DNA of 64,000 bases from Bacteroidota bacterium. Lineage in GTDB: Bacteria; Bacteroidota; Bacteroidia; Bacteroidales; JAAUTT01. Below, piece after piece: positions 54,175 through 63,960 of the stretch. Both the position numbers and the translations under genes were made by a program. The stretch is taken from NCBI GenBank assembly GCA_030706405.1, contig JAUZOO010000003.1, positions 481,927 through 545,926 of the forward strand, in the 5' to 3' direction. Position 1 is the first letter of the stretch, and every line of letters begins with the position of its first letter. The notes beneath the pieces were generated by a model. It was not told the DNA's origin and did not search any database. It saw only the letters and a program-made list of their open reading frames with translations.

Positions 54175-55617
54175 TTATTCGTCCCAGTCATCGGTACGGA
54201 ACGAAGAAGCCGGAAGTCCTTCGGTTCCAAACAAATCGCCCACCACAAAATCCTTAAACGCATAGCGTACAGCCACCGGTTTCTTCACCATTGGCGACGA
54301 CACGGATACAGACTTCCTCCCCAAAACGGCATTAGCAGGATAGAATTTTTTGTCGGCTCCGGCAACTTCAAAATTGGAAAGCTTTTTATCAAACGAAGTT
54401 AATCCGTTGGGAATATTCTGGAAAGTCACGGTTGCAACACTGTCCTTTACGGTAAGACTTTCGTACGAAGGACTGGCATAGCCAAATCCTTTAATTCCGT
54501 AAGTTTTAGCCAGAGCGAGATAAGCCAGACGTTTTCCGCCCACTTCTTTATTAGCCGGATGAATGTTATTTTCTTCACCTATGTCCAAAAGTACGGCCAT
54601 TGCAGAGTTAGAAATTTTATCCATAGACTTGCGTTGGGCATCGCGTAGAAAAGCCGAGTTATATTTTCCACCTTTCCGATATGGAGGGAGTTGGGCATAA
54701 TTATATGGGGCAATCTGAGCATAGTAAAACGGAAAATCGCCTTGTCCCCAAAGTGTTCGCCATTCTTTTACCATGGTCGGGAAAAGCTTTTCGTACTGGT
54801 CGGGCCTGTCATAATTCGATTCGCCCTGATACCAGATGCATCCTTTAATACTGTAGCCTATTATAGGATTGAGCATTCCATTAAATAACAAAATCGGGGT
54901 ACGGTTCGGCTCCTTAACAGAATCACTCTTTTGAAGAATTTTAATTTCCGAAAAATTCTTAAGCATCTCGGAATTCATCCATGCTTCAGCATTAGAACCT
55001 CCATAATTACAACTAATTAAACCGACAGGAACATCGAGCAATTCGTTAAGCAAACGACCAAAGTAATAACCGGTAGCGCTGAAGTTCGAAACCGATTCCG
55101 GATTTGCTTCCTGCCATTGACCAGAGCAGTCTTCCTGCGGTTCTCTCTTCGAAGCACGGGCAACGGTGAATAAACGCATGTTTTTATTTTTCGATTTCAG
55201 AATAACGTCGTTCGAGCCCGAAACCGGCGTACCCTTAAATCCTTTCATAGGCATTTCCATGTTCGACTGGCCGGTGCAAATCCACACCTCTCCTATCATC
55301 ACATTATTAAGTGTTTTTGCAGTCCCATCACTAATCGTCAGACTATAAGGTCCGCCGGCTTGCGGAGTTGCGACTTTAAGTTTCCATTTGCCCGAAGTTT
55401 CGGCTATGGTAACGTATTTCTTATTATTCCAGGAAGTAATGACACTAACTTTTTCACCGGCTTTGGCCCATCCCCAGATGTTCACTTCCGAGAGCTGCTG
55501 CAAAACCATGTTATCTGTAAAAAGAGAAGGCAATTTAATCGCTGCCTTTACCGGCATAAAAAACAGTCCTGTAGCCAGAAATATCAATACACAAAACTTC
55601 AACCTATTGAATTTCAT
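54175..55617 (-). CDS. SGNH-type carbohydrate acetylesterase (sialate O-acetylesterase-like)
   Basis: 480 residues with signal peptide (IFLATGLFFMPVKA). Serine motif TGQSNMEMPMKG, block GCIWYQGESN, and the His block ENNIHPANKEVGG define the family. It is named after sialate esterases, but in pectin loci such enzymes remove acetyl groups from rhamnogalacturonan; that role is inferred. Upstream gene of the four-gene run and divergent from GH105. Confidence 0.88.
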   Translation of the reverse strand: MKFNRLKFCVLIFLATGLFFMPVKAAIKLPSLFTDNMVLQQLSEVNIWGWAKAGEKVSVITSWNNKKYVTIAETSGKWKLKVATPQAGGPYSLTISDGTAKTLNNVMIGEVWICTGQSNMEMPMKGFKGTPVSGSNDVILKSKNKNMRLFTVARASKREPQEDCSGQWQEANPESVSNFSATGYYFGRLLNELLDVPVGLISCNYGGSNAEAWMNSEMLKNFSEIKILQKSDSVKEPNRTPILLFNGMLNPIIGYSIKGCIWYQGESNYDRPDQYEKLFPTMVKEWRTLWGQGDFPFYYAQIAPYNYAQLPPYRKGGKYNSAFLRDAQRKSMDKISNSAMAVLLDIGEENNIHPANKEVGGKRLAYLALAKTYGIKGFGYASPSYESLTVKDSVATVTFQNIPNGLTSFDKKLSNFEVAGADKKFYPANAVLGRKSVSVSSPMVKKPVAVRYAFKDFVVGDLFGTEGLPASSFRTDDWDE

Positions 55618-56147
55618 TTTATTAATTATTTTGAATTATAAATTTAATATTTAAAACTGTAATAATACAACCCAACCTATGTTCAATATTGATAACGTTT
55701 ACATTTATTAACAATCACCCCCAAATAAGTATTTTATGGCTTAAACTCCTAATATATCCTGCTTTAAAAATAAAGATATTCAAAATAAAAAAGGGTATCA
55801 AACTTACCTCCTGTCTAAAATTTTAATACCTTATTATAATAAGAAGCAATTGAACCTTTCTTAAAATGACAGACATAATCTACTTATAAAACTGATTTTA
55901 TTTAAGATAGATGATAGTCTGCAATTCAATATTTAGAGTCCTCCGATCCCTTAATTTCAAAATGAAAACGTTTTCAAACGTGATAAAAATAACTATTTTT
56001 TAACTTATACAACTAAATTCTAGCTATTTTTGAAACTGCTTGAAATAAAAAATATTCAGCTAATATTTTCATTCATTTAATCTGTCCAATGGCATATTAT
56101 TTGCAAAACAATCGTTTGCACTATTTTAAAATTAATAACTAAACTCT
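55618..56147. other. divergent promoter region between esterase and GH105 genes
   Basis: 530 bp of very AT-rich DNA with one recognisable operator (55963-55976). TATTTG near 56098 fits the -7 box of the GH105 gene, followed by the symmetric pair TGCAAA/TTTGCA (56102-56120). No small gene is seen. Confidence 0.5.
55963..55976. promoter_or_regulatory. LacI-type operator palindrome
   Basis: TGAAAACGTTTTCA, a perfect 14-bp palindrome with central CG, has the shape of LacI/GalR-family operators. No LacI-type gene lies in the window, so the regulator would be encoded elsewhere. Confidence 0.55.
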
Positions 56148-57344
56148 ATGAAATTTTACTCATTACTCCTAGCTAGTTCATTGCTACTTACGCATGGAAC
56201 CAGCTTCGCAGCAAAACCACAGAAAAAAAATGCTTCGTGGCCTGTACAAATGGCCGAATCGCAAATGAAACGCTGCCCCGAACCTCGCATGCTCGAAGGC
56301 GGACAGATTACCAAATGGGGTTATACCCAAGGACTGTTTTGCAAATCGCTCATGGAATTGACTAATTATACCGGTAATAAAAAATTCTATAATTATGCCA
56401 AAATCTTTGCCGACAGCTTGGTTAACGAAGACGGTTCCATCAAAACCTATAAAGCAAACGAATATAATATCGACCAGGTAAATAGCGGCAAAATTCTTTT
56501 TCAGCTTTATCGCGATACCAAACAGGAAAAATATGCAAAGGCAATCCGACTGCTTCGCGACCAGATGCGCACTCATCCACGAACATCAGAAGGCGGTTTC
56601 TGGCATAAAAAGACATACCCCAATCAAATGTGGCTCGACGGACTTTACATGGGTTCTCCTTTCCTGGCCCAATATGCCAAAGAATTTAACGAACCAGCCC
56701 TCTTTGACGATGTTGTAAACCAATTTGTACTTATCGACAAACATTTATATGACCCCAAAACCGGATTATACTATCATGGTTGGGACGAGAGTCGCCAACA
56801 AAAATGGGCCGACAAAACTACTGGGTTATCGCCCAATTTCTGGGGCCGAAGCATTGGCTGGTATGGCATGGCATTGGTGGATGCTCTTGATTTCATTCCG
56901 CAAAACCACCCCGGAAGAACGAAAATGATTGAGATTATTAAAAAAGTGGCGTCAGGAGGCGAAAAATATCAGGATGCCAAAACCGGACTTTGGTATCAGG
57001 TAGTAGATCAAGGAACTCGTAAAGGCAATTACCTCGAATCTTCCGCATCGAGTATGTTCGTTTATTTTTACTTTAAAGCCGTAAGAATGGGTTTTCTCGA
57101 TAAGAAATACCTTACCGTTGCGCATAAAGGGTATAATGGTATCTTAAATAACCTGATTAAAAAAAATAACGATGGCACCATTTCGATTACCAATTGCTGT
57201 TCGGTTGCCGGATTAGGCGGAACGCCAAGACGAGACGGCAGTTTTGAATATTACATCAGCGAAAAGGTTATAGACAATGACTTGAAAACCGTGGGCCCAT
57301 TCATTATGGCCGGTATTGAAATGGAAAAACTAACCAAGAAATAA
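56148..57344 (+). CDS. GH105 unsaturated rhamnogalacturonyl/glucuronyl hydrolase
   Basis: 398 residues with signal peptide (LLLASSLLLTHGTSFA). Alpha/alpha barrel with family motifs GLFCKSLMELTNYTG, MWLDGLYMGSPFLAQYA (general-acid Asp) and NFWGRSIGWYGMALVDAL. It removes the 4,5-unsaturated uronic acid left by rhamnogalacturonan or pectate lyases. Divergent from the esterase gene and preceded by a LacI-type palindrome, so it may be regulated apart from the rest of the locus. Confidence 0.93.
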   Translation: MKFYSLLLASSLLLTHGTSFAAKPQKKNASWPVQMAESQMKRCPEPRMLEGGQITKWGYTQGLFCKSLMELTNYTGNKKFYNYAKIFADSLVNEDGSIKTYKANEYNIDQVNSGKILFQLYRDTKQEKYAKAIRLLRDQMRTHPRTSEGGFWHKKTYPNQMWLDGLYMGSPFLAQYAKEFNEPALFDDVVNQFVLIDKHLYDPKTGLYYHGWDESRQQKWADKTTGLSPNFWGRSIGWYGMALVDALDFIPQNHPGRTKMIEIIKKVASGGEKYQDAKTGLWYQVVDQGTRKGNYLESSASSMFVYFYFKAVRMGFLDKKYLTVAHKGYNGILNNLIKKNNDGTISITNCCSVAGLGGTPRRDGSFEYYISEKVIDNDLKTVGPFIMAGIEMEKLTKK

Positions 57345-57361
57345 AAAAGTTTAAACATAAT

Positions 57362-57394
57362 AAACGCCGTTGCAGAATTCTACAACGGCGTTTT
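57362..57394. terminator. bidirectional terminator between GH105 and NamZ-like genes
   Basis: AAACGCCGTTG and CAACGGCGTTTT pair with a short loop between convergent genes. Confidence 0.85.
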
Positions 57395-57412
57395 CATTTA
57401 TATTAAAACGAT

Positions 57413-58600
57413 TTAAAAATCAGCATATAACAGATATTTCTTTCGGGCTTCTTTAAACTTTTGAAGTTCTGACTGCCACGATGCCTTAATTTCCGCAGCA
57501 TTTGCACCGGAGATAATTTGTTTTCGCAATTGCCCGGTTCCCGCCAAATTCTCAAAAAATGAATTAAAGAATGTTGCCTTATCTGGAAATTTCTGGTATG
57601 CTGAAATTAAATACTCAAGATTTAATCCGGGTGCAGCCACAAGCTCTTCTTCCGAAAGCCCCCGCAAATCAACGCCATTGCAGGTTTCTCCCAAATGTGG
57701 AGGACTAACGCTAACCCCCGCAATGCTGCGTGGTTTATATTGGAATGAAGCTTCGGTTAACCGCGGATGCCCAAAAACCTGAAATGGGAAATCAGTTCCG
57801 CGCCCAACGTTTATAGCTGTGCCCTCAAACAACGCAAGCGACGGATATAAATATACCGCCTTCATATTCTGAAGATTGGGCGACGGATTAACCGGCAAAC
57901 GGTACAGTGTTTTGTGGGTATAATTTTCACATTTAATCACGCCAAGGCTGCATTCAGCCCCTTTGGAGAGCCACCCTTCTTTATTAATCATACCCGCCAG
58001 TTCCCCTGGAGTCATGCCATAAACAACAGGAATCGGCAATACGCCTACAAACGACTTATATTTAAGGTCGAGCACCGGTCCATCTACATAAAAACCGTTA
58101 GGATTGGGACGATCCAGCACCATCAGGAGTTTAAAACTTTCGGCACAGGCATCCATCATATAGGTAAGGGTACTGATATATGTATAAAACCTTACACCTA
58201 CATCCTGAAGATCGTAGATCACCACATCAATACCAGCCAGGTCTGCGGCTGTTGGTTTCACTTTCTTTCCATATAACGAAACAATAGGAATACCTGTTTT
58301 AGCATCTCTCCCGTTTTTGATCAGTTTTCCGGCATCCTCATTTCCTCGGAAACCATGTTCCGGACAAAAAATCTTTTTAATATTTGCGCCAAGACTTACC
58401 AACGTATCCACCAAATGGCGGTTTCCCACCATAGATGTATGATTAGCCACCACAGCTATCACTTTATTTTTGATAACAGGCTTGTACATAATTACCCTTT
58501 CAGCCCCGGGAATCACTTTATCCGACAGGTTCTGAGCCTTTACCTGAGTTACAATTATCAATAAAAAAATAAACCCTGCAATTTTTAAAACATCTTTCAC
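57413..58600 (-). CDS. DUF1343 / GH171 NamZ-like exo-muramidase
   Basis: 395 residues with signal peptide. DUF1343 motifs are VVANHTSMVGN, IFCPEHGFRGNEDAG, YDLQDVGVRFYTYISTL and DRPNPNGFYVDGP. Characterised members (NamZ) release N-acetylmuramic acid from peptidoglycan chains in recycling. It is transcribed away from the LolC/E-like gene and is not part of the pectin locus. Confidence 0.9.
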   Translation of the reverse strand: MKDVLKIAGFIFLLIIVTQVKAQNLSDKVIPGAERVIMYKPVIKNKVIAVVANHTSMVGNRHLVDTLVSLGANIKKIFCPEHGFRGNEDAGKLIKNGRDAKTGIPIVSLYGKKVKPTAADLAGIDVVIYDLQDVGVRFYTYISTLTYMMDACAESFKLLMVLDRPNPNGFYVDGPVLDLKYKSFVGVLPIPVVYGMTPGELAGMINKEGWLSKGAECSLGVIKCENYTHKTLYRLPVNPSPNLQNMKAVYLYPSLALFEGTAINVGRGTDFPFQVFGHPRLTEASFQYKPRSIAGVSVSPPHLGETCNGVDLRGLSEEELVAAPGLNLEYLISAYQKFPDKATFFNSFFENLAGTGQLRKQIISGANAAEIKASWQSELQKFKEARKKYLLYADF

Positions 58601-58669
58601 TACTACTTCTTTTAAATAAAAATGGTAGGCCGAAATTAGTATTTTTGTCGTTATTTAAATCTTATAGCC

Positions 58670-59914
58670 TTGAATTTAGAACTCTTTATAGCTCGGCGTC
58701 TTGTTACCGGCAAAGAAAGCAAAGGATATGTTTCACGGGCCATTGTCCGTTTCACTACTATCGGAATTTCCCTTGGGCTGGCTGTTATGATTATTTCAGT
58801 GGCCGTCGTCACCGGTTTTAAAAAAGAAATAAGCAATAAAATTATTGGGTTTGGGGCGCACATCCAGATTGAGAACTACGATAGTAATGCTTCGTTTGAA
58901 ACCCGGCCAATTTCGTCCAACCAAAAATTCATGCCCGAATTAAGAAGTCTGCCTGGTTTAAAGCACATCCAAACATTCGGCATCAAAGCCGGGATTATTA
59001 AGACAGACGAAGAAATTCAGGGCGTTGTTCTAAAAGGAGTTGACAAAAACTATGATTGGACTTTTTTCAAGAAGAACCTGATTGACGGGAATGTATTGAC
59101 AATTCCGGACTCCGCACCTTCCAACCAGATTCTCATATCAAAAACTACGGCTTCTTCGCTTAAACTCAAAACCGGCGATGACGTTGGTATGTACTTCGTT
59201 CAGAACCCACCACGCGTGCGACGTTTTAAAATTGCCGGAATTTACGAAACCGGACTCGAAGAATTTGACAAAATTTATGTGATTGGTGACATCCGGCACG
59301 TTCGTAAACTTAATGACTGGGACAGCACTCAAATTTCCGGATTAGAGCTCTCTGTAAACGATTTTTCTCAGATCGACAAGATGAAATGTATGGTTGAAAA
59401 CATCGTAGGCCTCGACCTTATGCCCGATGGCTCCGCCCTAAAAACGTCAAGTATCAAAGATAAAAACACTCAATTGTTCGATTGGCTGAATTTGGTAAAC
59501 CTAAATGCCTGGATCATCCTCTTTTTAATGCTTCTTGTAGCTGGGTTTAACATGGTTTCAAGCCTCATGATCCTGATCCTGGAACGCACTAACATGATTG
59601 GTCTTTTAACTTCGCTGGGGGCGCAATCGGTAAGTATTCGCCGGATATTTATCTTTCAGTCCGGATTTCTGATATTAAAAGGCCTTCTTTGGGGAAACCT
59701 GATTGGTTTAGGGCTTTGTTTTCTTCAATATCATTTCAAAATCATAAAATTAAACCAGTCGCTCTACTTTTTGAGCAGTGTTCCTATAAATTTCAATCTG
59801 TTTTACTTTTTACTTTTGAACATAGGAACGCTCATAGCTGTTTTACTGATGCTGATAATCCCATCGATGATTATATCGAGAATCAGTCCCGACAGTACGC
59901 TTCGCTATAATTAA
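58670..59914 (+). CDS. LolC/LolE-like ABC transporter permease (FtsX domain)
   Basis: 414 residues with one N-terminal membrane helix (GISLGLAVMIISVAVVTGF), a large periplasmic domain (about 45-265), and three C-terminal helices in the FtsX pattern (LNAWIILFLMLLVAGFNMVSSLMILILERTNMIGLLTSLG). It probably extracts lipoproteins from the inner membrane with an ATPase encoded elsewhere. The start is TTG (58670): no ATG fits, and NLELFIARRL is the normal family opening. Confidence 0.88.
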   Translation: MNLELFIARRLVTGKESKGYVSRAIVRFTTIGISLGLAVMIISVAVVTGFKKEISNKIIGFGAHIQIENYDSNASFETRPISSNQKFMPELRSLPGLKHIQTFGIKAGIIKTDEEIQGVVLKGVDKNYDWTFFKKNLIDGNVLTIPDSAPSNQILISKTTASSLKLKTGDDVGMYFVQNPPRVRRFKIAGIYETGLEEFDKIYVIGDIRHVRKLNDWDSTQISGLELSVNDFSQIDKMKCMVENIVGLDLMPDGSALKTSSIKDKNTQLFDWLNLVNLNAWIILFLMLLVAGFNMVSSLMILILERTNMIGLLTSLGAQSVSIRRIFIFQSGFLILKGLLWGNLIGLGLCFLQYHFKIIKLNQSLYFLSSVPINFNLFYFLLLNIGTLIAVLLMLIIPSMIISRISPDSTLRYN

Positions 59915-59920
59915 AAACAC

Positions 59921-60559
59921 ATGAATGAGGCTTTCATAAATTCGTTAAAACACCGTTTAACCCTCCCGCTACCAGGGAAGGATGCGCAATTCCGAATGGC
60001 GGCCTCATTCCGTCATTATATCCCACAAAACACTGTTGAAATTAATGCTGGAGTATTACTTCTTTTCTACCCGTATCAAAACGAGTTATATACAATTTTA
60101 ACCAAACGTCCCGAATATCAAGGAGTTCACAGCGGACAAATAAGTTTTCCGGGAGGCAAATATGAACCTATTGACAACAATGACCTTATCGCCACTGCCT
60201 TGCGTGAAGCTCGTGAAGAAATTGGTGTAATTCCTGAACTAATCTATGTATTAGGTAAACTAACACCGCTTTATATTCCGGTAAGCAAAACGGAGGTATT
60301 CCCCATTGTTGGATTCACAAAATCTCGTCCTCAATTTATTGCCGATCCTTACGAGGTCGATTCGCTCGTAGAATTTGCAGTGAGCGATCTTTTTAACCCG
60401 GCAATTCGTCAGGAAAAGCCCTATACCCATGGTCAATATACCGGCACTGTCCCCTATTTCAATATTCAGGGACACCATGTTTGGGGAGCTACAGCAATGA
60501 TTATGAATGAATTTTTAGAAATCCTGAACGAATTAAATTACAAGTCTATTCTTTCGTAA
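59921..60559 (+). CDS. NUDIX hydrolase, CoA pyrophosphatase-like
   Basis: 212 residues. The NUDIX box is GGKYEPIDNNDLIATALREAREEIGV, with the preceding TKRPEYQGVHSGQISFPGGK typical of the CoA pyrophosphatase (NudL) group. It cleaves CoA or related nucleotides to pantetheine phosphate. It follows the LolC/E-like gene by 6 bp, so is co-transcribed. Its last 14 bp overlap the end of the convergent transglycosylase gene. Confidence 0.9.
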   Translation: MNEAFINSLKHRLTLPLPGKDAQFRMAASFRHYIPQNTVEINAGVLLLFYPYQNELYTILTKRPEYQGVHSGQISFPGGKYEPIDNNDLIATALREAREEIGVIPELIYVLGKLTPLYIPVSKTEVFPIVGFTKSRPQFIADPYEVDSLVEFAVSDLFNPAIRQEKPYTHGQYTGTVPYFNIQGHHVWGATAMIMNEFLEILNELNYKSILS

Positions 60560-61949
60560 TTTTCTTGTATTGCCTGTACCTGTCCATAACTTCTTGTACA
60601 AAGCTAAAAGTCTCAACACCTTTACAGTAGCCAAATTTCACCAACGGGTCATTATAATTTTCGGGGTCAGACTTACTTAACAAACAGGTATCCACATTAT
60701 TGAACCACTTTTTAGGATTCTTGCCCATCTTGGGAGCCAATTTTTGCGCATCAAAAATATGCCCTGGCCCAATATTGTAGGAAGCCAAAATAAAATTAAT
60801 CCGCTCCTTCGGGTCGAATATCAAACGGGCAAATGCTTGGTCTAACGATTTAATGTACTTTACTCCGGCTTTAATTTGCTGCTCGGGCGATGATTTTTTA
60901 CCTGCTCCAAAATGCTGAAGGGTAGTAGGCATTAACTGCATCAAACCATAAGCTCCTTTTCGGGATTTAACCCCTGGAACAAATCGAGACTCTTGATAAA
61001 TCAAAGAGGCTAACAGACGCCAATCCCACTTAATCTGAGCACTGTATTTCTTAATAAGATCATCATAAGCTGAAATCGTATTTCCTTTACGGGAATAATA
61101 ATGAGTTTCTGTCGAAGCCCACTTTTTCTCCGAACTAAAATACTTATCAACTAATGTCAAATAACGAGTAGACTTTTTAAAGCTCACCAGCCACTTGTTT
61201 ATCTCTGACAACAAAAGAGGCGACGACTTGCGCACCGACCAGACTATCGGCTCCGATTTCTCTACAACCGTATTGAAATCGAGCGACGGATACTGATTTT
61301 TTAAAGCTCCGGTCAAAACATTGCTACAAACTGTATAATCAAGCTTCCCTTTTGCAACAAGTTCTGTCAACTTTTCGGGCGAATATTGAGCCATTTCCAC
61401 CACCTTAATCTGTTCATGTCTGGTATTGGTTACTCCTCTTAATAATCCGGCTTGAGACGACAATAATGGCACATACACGGTTTTCCCGATCAACTCATTA
61501 ACGCCAGAAACTAATGGCTTCGATGAATTTTCTACAGAAGGATCGCGCTGAACCAACATTAAATCCGTTTGCATCAAGGGCAACGAATTGAGTAACTGCC
61601 CATCATTTTTCATCGATACATTCCATGAACTGGCAATTATATCACATTTACCGCTACGCAAAAGTTCAATAGTTTCGGTTGGATTATTACATACAATAAC
61701 ATCAACTTTAAGCCCCAGCGAACTGGCAAAATCCTCAAGCAATTCCAACTGGAACCCAATTGGTTCTCCTTTATATTGAAAATAATCTAATGGATTATTA
61801 CTCGTAGCAATTACCAGACTTCCGTTGGCTTTAATTTCTTTCAAATCTGTTACAGGCTGATTTTTCGACCATTTATTTAACACCATGTGTGTTAATAGAA
61901 TAAGTAAAAGTACGGCCGATACAATTGTAACTAACAATTTTTTATTCAT
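60546..61949 (-). CDS. MltF-like lytic transglycosylase with solute-binding domain
   Basis: 467 residues. One N-terminal helix (LVTIVSAVLLLILLTHMVL), a periplasmic solute-binding-like domain (about 40-275, ANGSLVIATSNNPLDYF), and a C-terminal SLT domain with catalytic Glu in YQESRF (near 320) and GAYGLMQLMPTT. It cleaves peptidoglycan and may be tuned by a ligand of the binding domain. The 3-prime end overlaps the NUDIX gene. Confidence 0.92.
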   Translation of the reverse strand: MNKKLLVTIVSAVLLLILLTHMVLNKWSKNQPVTDLKEIKANGSLVIATSNNPLDYFQYKGEPIGFQLELLEDFASSLGLKVDVIVCNNPTETIELLRSGKCDIIASSWNVSMKNDGQLLNSLPLMQTDLMLVQRDPSVENSSKPLVSGVNELIGKTVYVPLLSSQAGLLRGVTNTRHEQIKVVEMAQYSPEKLTELVAKGKLDYTVCSNVLTGALKNQYPSLDFNTVVEKSEPIVWSVRKSSPLLLSEINKWLVSFKKSTRYLTLVDKYFSSEKKWASTETHYYSRKGNTISAYDDLIKKYSAQIKWDWRLLASLIYQESRFVPGVKSRKGAYGLMQLMPTTLQHFGAGKKSSPEQQIKAGVKYIKSLDQAFARLIFDPKERINFILASYNIGPGHIFDAQKLAPKMGKNPKKWFNNVDTCLLSKSDPENYNDPLVKFGYCKGVETFSFVQEVMDRYRQYKKITKE

Positions 61950-62076
61950 ACCTTAAATTTTCTGCTTCCCAGCAAATTATTAAACTAATTTACAACATAA
62001 AAACAAACAAGCAAGCACTCGTTAAGTTTTAACTAATTATAAATTACTTAATTATATTATCCGTTCTTTTTGACGA

Positions 62077-63960
62077 TTAATCATAAAACGTCCACGAAAT
62101 CCCATATTTAAGCATACTAGGGTTGAACGGATATTGAGGAACGAAATAACCATAGTTATTGGGGAACCATGAGTTAATTCGCTCATATTTAAGAAAAAAC
62201 CGAGTTCGTTTTAAATTTATGTTTAAAAACATATCAGCATACGGATAATCCCCAGTCTTTACTTTTTTCTGGGTATAAAACATCCCTGTAGCCGGCATGT
62301 AAGCATTTGAATAATAAGAAGTATTATAAAACACTTCCGCTCCCAACTGAAACTTTAAGACTTTAAAATAAGCAAAAGTCAGGTAAGTGGAGTTGAATCC
62401 TGAAAAATATGGAATTGAAACAGCATCTTCATCACCTGTCCGCTGAAAGGTAAGTCTAAAATCGCTATGTAAAACTCCCCAATCAATCTGTTTATTCACG
62501 GATAAAGAATAAACAGAAAAGCCCTTCGCAGCATTTGGCAATGCACTCTGATCAAAATACACAAAACGGTTCAGATTATCCGATTGACCTTCTATCGATA
62601 GTTTTAACTTCCGATGATATAATCCAATTTTAACCGTACTCGACTGCATATTATCAAAGCCCTTACTCCACTCAAAATGATTTGATTTATAATCGTTTAA
62701 GAAATAACTGGGTCTGGTTGTCGCCAGTCTTCCGGACAATCGCAATATAAAATTCCTTTTGATTGTTTTTTGAAGATCTCCTGTCAGTTCAATATTTCCA
62801 GCCTTATAACCAGTAAAATAATATTCGGCAGATGCACCCCAGCTTATAGTTTTCGAAAAACGGTCGGACAATGTTCCCACAAAAGCATTATTCAAATAAT
62901 CCTTCTTTTTACCTGCAAAAGAAAAATAATCAATCTGATTTTTTATACCAACTCTCAGTTCTGCAGGCACTTTTAGTAATTGATTGGCATTAAAGGCCAA
63001 TTGTAACGTATTGTCTAAACTCCGATAATTAGCAATATCGTCAGTATTAGTTGTGCTATAATAAAAATTCTGATAGAAACTACTATCCTTAGAGCTCCCT
63101 GTTGTATGAGCAGTACTCAAAGCATCAGTAAACTCACGCTTATAATTATCAAATTTAACCCGATGAATAATTGAGAGTACTTCATTCCATGATGAATTTT
63201 TCTTTAAGGAATCCTCCTTAAACGAGCCAGTAAGATAATAACGCTGCATAAAAAATATCGACTGACGTTGAATTGCAGTATTGGCATTCTCAAGGTTTAC
63301 CGGAATGGTGCTTAGTTGCTCTCCCGATCGATAAATACTATCGCTGGTAATCCCCCCGTTTTCCTGACCTTTATACGAATTAACAGAAGCGCTTCCATAA
63401 ATACTATAACGCGCACCCTTATAACCTGCAAAAAACGTAAACGAATTAGCTCTTATTTTCTGATTAATTAGCTGTCCGTCGGAATAGCCCAGATTACCAA
63501 TAAGACCAAGGTTCAAATTCTTATTAACATTTTGAGTGTGAATAAAATTCAACTTCTGTTCTTGACGACTTTTGGGGCCACCTGTAAAATAATTCAGAAT
63601 GGTATATGGCGATCGAGCTCGGTAATAAACATTTTCTTCGGGTTGATGAAAGTTATATTCGATATTTTCAGAAAATAAAAAATCAGAATGTGTTTTACGA
63701 TTAGAGTATAACGCCGAAATATAAGGGGCATTAAGATTTCCAAGGTATGGATTCAAACTACGTTCACTAAAGGGCGGTATTAACAACTGATACCTGATTA
63801 AGGTAGTGTCAATTACAATTGAATCCAATGAAGTGAAATCAGAATTAAACTGGTGGGCTACAATTTTAGCAGGAGGTATGGTGTCTTTTGCGTTATTACT
63901 GCAATAACCCGATTGAATGAATGCTAAAATCGATATAAAGAGAGTTATTATGATCTTCAT
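62077..63960 (-). CDS. putative porin (Bacteroidota beta-barrel family)
   Basis: About 627 residues from the ATG at 63960 (MKIIITLFISILAFIQSGYC); a start at 63978 is also open. It resembles the Bacteroidota putative-porin family: long alternating beta pattern, IEYNFHQPEENVYYRARSPYTILNYFTGGPKSRQEQ near the N-terminus, and C-terminal YGISWTFYD. Located in the outer membrane; substrate unknown. Confidence 0.8.
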   Translation of the reverse strand: MKIIITLFISILAFIQSGYCSNNAKDTIPPAKIVAHQFNSDFTSLDSIVIDTTLIRYQLLIPPFSERSLNPYLGNLNAPYISALYSNRKTHSDFLFSENIEYNFHQPEENVYYRARSPYTILNYFTGGPKSRQEQKLNFIHTQNVNKNLNLGLIGNLGYSDGQLINQKIRANSFTFFAGYKGARYSIYGSASVNSYKGQENGGITSDSIYRSGEQLSTIPVNLENANTAIQRQSIFFMQRYYLTGSFKEDSLKKNSSWNEVLSIIHRVKFDNYKREFTDALSTAHTTGSSKDSSFYQNFYYSTTNTDDIANYRSLDNTLQLAFNANQLLKVPAELRVGIKNQIDYFSFAGKKKDYLNNAFVGTLSDRFSKTISWGASAEYYFTGYKAGNIELTGDLQKTIKRNFILRLSGRLATTRPSYFLNDYKSNHFEWSKGFDNMQSSTVKIGLYHRKLKLSIEGQSDNLNRFVYFDQSALPNAAKGFSVYSLSVNKQIDWGVLHSDFRLTFQRTGDEDAVSIPYFSGFNSTYLTFAYFKVLKFQLGAEVFYNTSYYSNAYMPATGMFYTQKKVKTGDYPYADMFLNINLKRTRFFLKYERINSWFPNNYGYFVPQYPFNPSMLKYGISWTFYD

